Source: Devosia sp.
GTDB taxonomy: Bacteria; Pseudomonadota; Alphaproteobacteria; Rhizobiales; Devosiaceae
Length of the DNA stretch: 64,000 nt
Assembly (NCBI GenBank): GCA_017794705.1
Contig: CP051235.1
Span: 993,010 to 1,057,009, forward strand
Direction of reading: 5' to 3'
The notes below the pieces were generated by a model. That model was not told the origin of the DNA, searched no databases, and saw nothing but the letters and a program-made list of their open reading frames with translations. Position 1 is the first letter of the stretch; each line of letters opens with the position of its first letter. Shown piece after piece: positions 61,187 to 64,000 of this stretch. Position numbers and translations under genes: made by a program.

Positions 61187-62251
61187 CTAGAGCGCTCCGT
61201 CCGCAGCCATTTGCATGTAGGTTGTGTCGAACCTCAATTTGACATTGGCTTCGTCGCCATAGACCGATCCGTCGGGGAAGGCGACGCCGACAAATTCAGA
61301 GCTTGGCGCACCTTCGCCCAGAATACCGTGGTCAAATAGGAAGGTGGCCACAAACTCCATGGTCTGCGGCAGATCGGCGCTCTCCGTGAACGCGACCGCG
61401 GTCGCGGGGTCGAAGAACATTTCCGTGGAATCGAGTTGGGCGTTGTAACCAGCAAGGTCGGTTCCTGACGCTTCGGCCATCGCCGTCAATGCGGCTTCAT
61501 CGCCCGAAGCCATCAGTGCCATGGTTTCATACCAAGCTCCGACCAGCGCCTTGCCGAAATCCGGATTGTCAGCCAGCACATCGGTATTGACCATCATGAT
61601 GTCGATGATCTCTCCGGGAATATCGGAACTGTCCGCGACCAGAGATGTCCCGGGCATGGCCAGAATTTCGCTCAACAGCGGGTTCCATGTGACTAGCGCC
61701 GTGACGTCATCTGTCGCTGCTGCCGCGACCATGTCGGCATCGGATGTGCTCACTACTGTCAGGTCAGGCTCGCTCAAGCCGACGGTTTCCAGCGCCCGTG
61801 CCAGCAGATAGTGCGACACCGACAATTCGACCAGATTGACATTCTGGCCGGCGATGTCGGCCAGCGTCTCACCCTGTTTGAGGATGATTCCGTCATTGCC
61901 GTTGGAATAGTCACCAACGATCAGGGCTGTAGTGTCGACGCCACCTCCGGACGGAATGGACAGCGCATCCATATTGGTCATGGAACAGCCGTCATATTCG
62001 CCGATCGTATACTGGTTGATGCTCTCGATATAATCGTTGATCTGCACGATCTCGACATCAATGCCGTATTTTTCAGCCCAGGCATCCATGATACCGCTCG
62101 TTTCCATATACCCCCATGGCATCCAGCCGACATAGATCGACCAGCAAACCTTGAACGAGGTCTTTTCCTGGGCCTGAGCAGGCGTGGCTATGGCAGCCCC
62201 GGCCAGCAGCATGGCCGCCAAGGCGGTTGTCTTGAGCAAGTTGGAATTCAT
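61187..62251 (-). CDS. Periplasmic binding protein of the guanidine importer (TIGR03427-like)
   Basis: A 354-residue NMT1/SsuA-like binding protein. The start at 62251 opens a Sec signal peptide (MNSNLLKTTALAAMLLAGAAIATPAQAQ); a longer in-frame reading overlaps the riboswitch and is rejected. The mature N-terminus F-K-V-C-W-S-I-Y-V-G-W-M-P-W-G-Y and C-S-M-T-N-M-D match the binding proteins once called putative urea transport proteins (TIGR03427), now linked to guanidine. It is the first gene after the guanidine-I riboswitch. Confidence 0.9.
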   Translation of the reverse strand: MNSNLLKTTALAAMLLAGAAIATPAQAQEKTSFKVCWSIYVGWMPWGYMETSGIMDAWAEKYGIDVEIVQINDYIESINQYTIGEYDGCSMTNMDALSIPSGGGVDTTALIVGDYSNGNDGIILKQGETLADIAGQNVNLVELSVSHYLLARALETVGLSEPDLTVVSTSDADMVAAAATDDVTALVTWNPLLSEILAMPGTSLVADSSDIPGEIIDIMMVNTDVLADNPDFGKALVGAWYETMALMASGDEAALTAMAEASGTDLAGYNAQLDSTEMFFDPATAVAFTESADLPQTMEFVATFLFDHGILGEGAPSSEFVGVAFPDGSVYGDEANVKLRFDTTYMQMAADGAL

Positions 62252-62316
62252 CAGACGCGTCTCCTTGTGTCGCCCGTCAGACCTTTGTGGTCGGCGGTTG
62301 CGTTTCTGGAGGCTTC

Positions 62317-62356
62317 TTGCGCACGCCCGGAAGACAGGTTTGTGCGCAACAAACCT
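62317..62356 (-). promoter_or_regulatory. Alternative hairpins: riboswitch expression platform candidate
   Basis: Directly 3' of the aptamer, in transcript orientation, AGGTTTGT-loop-ACAAACCT (62336-62356) can pair. Its 3' half overlaps sequence that could instead pair as TTGCGCAC with GTGCGCAA (62342-62349 with 62317-62324). The two stems cannot coexist. No T-run follows either, so control of translation or of Rho access, rather than intrinsic termination, is more likely. The gene's ribosome site lies in AAGGAGACGCGTCT, itself partly self-complementary. Confidence 0.5.
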
Positions 62357-62499
62357 CGTGCAGTTGTCTCCCGGGATTTTGTCCCGCCGTGTCACCGGCC
62401 CTTGTCGCGGCTTCGCGCCTGACCGGCTTGCATCTCTTGGACCAGACACCCCGAATGTCGTTGGGAGGAGCGGGGCCGGAACCCTAGATGCGCTGCACG
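62357..62499 (-). promoter_or_regulatory. Guanidine-I (ykkC) riboswitch
   Basis: Reading down the minus strand, the conserved guanidine-I blocks occur in order: CTAGGGTTCCGG (62487-62476), GGTCCAAGAG (62443-62434), ACACGG (62392-62387), then GGGACAAAATCCCGGGAGA (62385-62367). A perfect 7-bp P1 closes the element: CGTGCAG (62499-62493) with CTGCACG (62363-62357). These match the ykkC subtype 1 consensus that senses guanidinium. It precedes the predicted guanidine importer and guanidine hydrolase, its typical partners. Activation by guanidine is the expected mode. Confidence 0.92.
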
Positions 62500-62510
62500 C
62501 CGGACGACTC

Positions 62511-62525
62511 GCAACAATCGTGCCA
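62511..62525 (-). promoter_or_regulatory. Sigma-54 (RpoN) promoter of the guanidine operon
   Basis: On the minus strand TGGCACG-ATTG-TTGC matches all fixed positions of the -24/-12 consensus TGGCACG-N4-TTGC. With the GC at 62512-62511 at -13/-12, transcription would begin at about 62499, the first base of riboswitch stem P1. This implies control by nitrogen status plus guanidine. Confidence 0.75.
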
Positions 62526-63123
62526 AAGCGACGGATTGTCTAAGTTCACCTTAATTATCAACATATTGGATAGCTCTTGGGATTTGCATAGCCAATGAGC
62601 AGCTTTCCGATTTGCTGGTTTATTGGGCATTTTTGGATTTGCAGCTTAAGTTTTGTGCGGACCCGCTCTGCTTTTGATTTGCGTTGGAGGTCGAACAAGC
62701 GTCTCAGGACGTCAGCAGCCGCTCGGCCGGATACATTGTCAAAGATCCGCAGCAAGCCGTTGCCCCACAGCTCGGAGACCTATTGCAGTTCAATCCAGAT
62801 CAACAACTTGCCCAGCAGGATCGAAAAGGTGGGCTCAAATCCGCCATTTCATGGCACCGTGGCACAATGCGGATCGCACTTGCTCAAAAAAGCGCACGCG
62901 AAATCACCCCCTATGCGTCTGAAAATGCGTCCCAATTTGAGCTCTCAGACTGGCACAATTCTGGCACAATACTGGCACAGTGAGGGTCAAAATTGCCTGT
63001 TTTGGGCCTAATCTAGCGCTCGGGCTTGCGCTCGGCAGCTGCATTGTGTATTTCTCGTTAAGTGATTGTTTTTGATGAAAGTTTTTGGGCCGTCACTGGC
63101 AAAAAAGAGGGCCGAAATCGTGA
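62526..63123. other. Intergenic region between the guanidine promoter and tRNA-Pro
   Basis: About 600 bases. The first part upstream of the sigma-54 element is AT-rich (62540-62580) and could hold activator sites; no clear NtrC half-site pair is visible. Open frames from 62595 and 62684 and a minus-strand frame from 62755 have no good ribosome site or family resemblance. Short TGGCACA repeats occur at its right side. I see no integrase, transposase or second tRNA fragment. Confidence 0.45.
62951..62981 (+). repeat. Short tandem TGGCACA repeats
   Basis: TGGCACAAT begins at 62951 and 62962, and TGGCACAG at 62973: three copies with an 11-bp period. Two further copies, TGGCACC (62852) and TGGCACAAT (62860), lie about 90 bases upstream. 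They may be slippage products or protein-binding repeats; the role is unknown. Confidence 0.5.
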
Positions 63124-63200
63124 CGGAGTATAGCGCAGCCTGGTAGCGCACCTCGTTCGGGACGAGGGGGTCGGGTGTTCGAATCACCCTACTCCGACCA
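63124..63200 (+). tRNA. tRNA-Pro (anticodon CGG), CCA encoded
   Basis: A 77-base tRNA cloverleaf ending in genomic CCA (63198-63200). The acceptor CGGAGTA pairs with TACTCCG. The D arm is GCGCAGCCTGGTAGCGC; the anticodon stem CCTCG/CGAGG holds loop TTCGGGA, giving anticodon CGG at 63158-63160; the T arm is GGGTGTTCGAATCACCC. An intrinsic terminator follows seven bases later. Confidence 0.97.
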
Positions 63201-63206
63201 AAACAA

Positions 63207-63235
63207 AGGCCGGTCCTTGGGGACCGGCCTTTTTC
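63207..63235 (+). terminator. Intrinsic terminator after tRNA-Pro
   Basis: AAGGCCGGTCC pairs with GGACCGGCC plus TT across a TTGG loop, and five T residues end at 63235. It can also act from the other side for bioY, whose stop is 15 bases away, because the stem is preceded by AAAACAA. Confidence 0.9.
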
Positions 63236-63250
63236 GTTTGACGCTGGACC

Positions 63251-63874
63251 TTATTGTTCGGTCTGGCGCGATTTCAGCAGTGCCCAGCCCCCGGCGACGG
63301 TCAGCGCCGCAAGGGCCATCTTCAAGCCGTCCCAAATCAGGAAGGGCTTGACGGCAATATCAAAGGCCGAGCCGAGAACATTGGCCTGATCGATCCAGGC
63401 GGCGCCACCGGACATGGCCACCAGCCAGCCATAACCGAGGACAAAGGAAATCGCGTCACCGGCGACCATCAGCGCGAACAGGGGCAGAATGGACTTCGAC
63501 AGCCCGCGGTCCGCGCCCCAGCCGATGACAAGGGCCATCAAAAGCCAGCCCACTATGAAGCCGAAGGTTGGCGAGAAGACGTAGGCCGCGCCGCCGCCGG
63601 AGGCGAAGACAGGCAAGCCGGAAAGCCCCTCGACGATGTAGAGCGCCACCGTGGCGACAGCAATGCGCCAGCCAAAGGCTGCTGCAAGAATGGCCACAAC
63701 CATGGACTGGAATGTCGCCGGGACCGGAATGAACGGGATGGCGATCTTGGCGGAAATGGTGAGAGCGATCGTGCCCAGAACGACCACGGCAATGTTCGTC
63801 AGGGTCTGCGCGCTGCGTCCCGCGGGAAGTAGACTGCCCAGCAAGGTGTTGGGGGTAGCGAAAAGGGTGCCCAT
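63251..63874 (-). CDS. bioY: Biotin transporter S-component BioY
   Basis: A 207-residue membrane protein of the BioY family, the substrate-binding S component of ECF biotin transporters. Landmarks are the early P-V-P-A-T-F-Q-S-M-V motif, the segment G-L-P-V-F-A-S-G-G-G-A-A-Y-V-F-S-P-T-F-G-F-I-V-G, and D-A-I-S-F-V-L-G-Y in the later helices. No BioM/BioN genes are visible in the window, as for solitary BioY of many alphaproteobacteria. It is convergent with the tRNA transcript and is unrelated to the guanidine operon. Confidence 0.93.
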   Translation of the reverse strand: MGTLFATPNTLLGSLLPAGRSAQTLTNIAVVVLGTIALTISAKIAIPFIPVPATFQSMVVAILAAAFGWRIAVATVALYIVEGLSGLPVFASGGGAAYVFSPTFGFIVGWLLMALVIGWGADRGLSKSILPLFALMVAGDAISFVLGYGWLVAMSGGAAWIDQANVLGSAFDIAVKPFLIWDGLKMALAALTVAGGWALLKSRQTEQ

Positions 63875-63938
63875 GGCGATACGGTCCTTTAACCAGAAAT
63901 CTCAATTCTTTGAATATCGCCCCACCCCCCGGAGTGCA

Positions 63939-64000
63939 ATGGCCGACGACAAGAATGCCCAGTTGAGCGACCAGACGCACCCCGCATCTGAATTGCGTTT
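63939..64000 (+). CDS. Start of an unidentified gene, truncated by the window end
   Basis: An ATG at 63939 is preceded by GGAG and opens a frame continuing past the window; the first 20 residues (MADDKNAQLSDQTHPASELR) are hydrophilic and give no family clue. It is divergent from bioY. The start is plausible because of the ribosome site, but the product cannot be named. Confidence 0.45.
   Translation, partial: MADDKNAQLSDQTHPASELR

Noticed and set aside
62252-62449. N-terminal extension of the guanidine-binding protein
   Set aside because: The extra 66 codons would translate the riboswitch 3' half; the downstream ATG gives a clean Sec signal peptide.
63124-63200. Integration site of a genomic island at tRNA-Pro
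   Set aside because: No integrase, no duplicated tRNA 3' end in the window, and the downstream neighbour is a standard bioY gene.
1-64000. CRISPR arrays, insertion sequences and prophage genes
   Set aside because: No regularly spaced repeats, transposase motifs or phage structural genes were seen on either strand.

Overview
The window looks like a chromosome or megaplasmid segment from an alphaproteobacterium, probably of the Hyphomicrobiales (Rhizobium/Devosia-like). The evidence is GC-rich DNA, tightly overlapping ATGA/GTGA gene junctions, and an unusually dense run of ABC uptake systems paired with small catabolic operons. Taxonomy is an inference; no rRNA or marker protein is present. 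I see no phage, insertion sequence or CRISPR array.

Layout. (1) 1-5400, minus strand: a complete branched-chain-amino-acid-type (Liv) ABC importer ending in an alpha/beta hydrolase, with a divergent PAS-LuxR regulator at 5626. (2) 6611-17900: a sugar/sugar-acid locus with SnoaL-like protein, DUF718 mutarotase, aldo/keto reductase, GntR regulator, two enolase-superfamily proteins, a CUT1 ABC importer, a COG3618 lactonase-type amidohydrolase and a Gfo/Idh/MocA oxidoreductase. This parts list resembles non-phosphorylative L-fucose-type oxidation. (3) 17989-23992: IclR regulator, MaoC-like hydratase, two paralogous class III (CaiB/BaiF) CoA-transferases with a signal-less solute-binding-protein fold between them, and a beta-propeller lactonase. 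(4) 24175-30290: ROK regulator divergent from an esterase plus a ribose-type ABC importer. (5) 31105-42044: a 2-oxoglutarate-type oxygenase gene, then a BMP-type ABC importer interleaved with biuret hydrolase, a second isochorismatase-fold hydrolase, a cyclo-ligase-like protein, an AtzH-like protein, a GntR regulator and, convergent, allophanate hydrolase. This reads as a biuret/ureide nitrogen-scavenging island. (6) 42230-50897: a fused DhaK-DhaL kinase with a seven-component-style polyol ABC system and a LacI regulator. (7) 51090-57723: the transglutaminase/DUF2126, ATP-grasp/alpha-E and transglutaminase trio. (8) 57867-62525, minus strand: a guanidine operon. (9) 63124-64000: tRNA-Pro(CGG), terminator, bioY and the start of another gene.

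The most striking system is region 8. A near-consensus sigma-54 promoter (62511-62525) is predicted to start transcription at the first base of a recognisable guanidine-I (ykkC) riboswitch (62357-62499). Behind it come a TIGR03427-like binding protein, permease, ATPase, a GdmH-type guanidine hydrolase of the arginase superfamily, and a small protein with 18 histidines in its first 40 residues. That last protein is a candidate metal-delivery factor where HypA/HypB-like GhaA/GhaB would be expected from the cyanobacterial system.

Region 5 also carries a near-consensus sigma-54 promoter (32254-32269). Its GntR regulator probably binds a 15-bp sequence found identically in front of the transporter operon (32086-32100) and in front of allophanate hydrolase (42102-42116). 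Together, regions 5 and 8 suggest an organism that salvages nitrogen from guanidine, biuret and related C-N compounds under nitrogen limitation.
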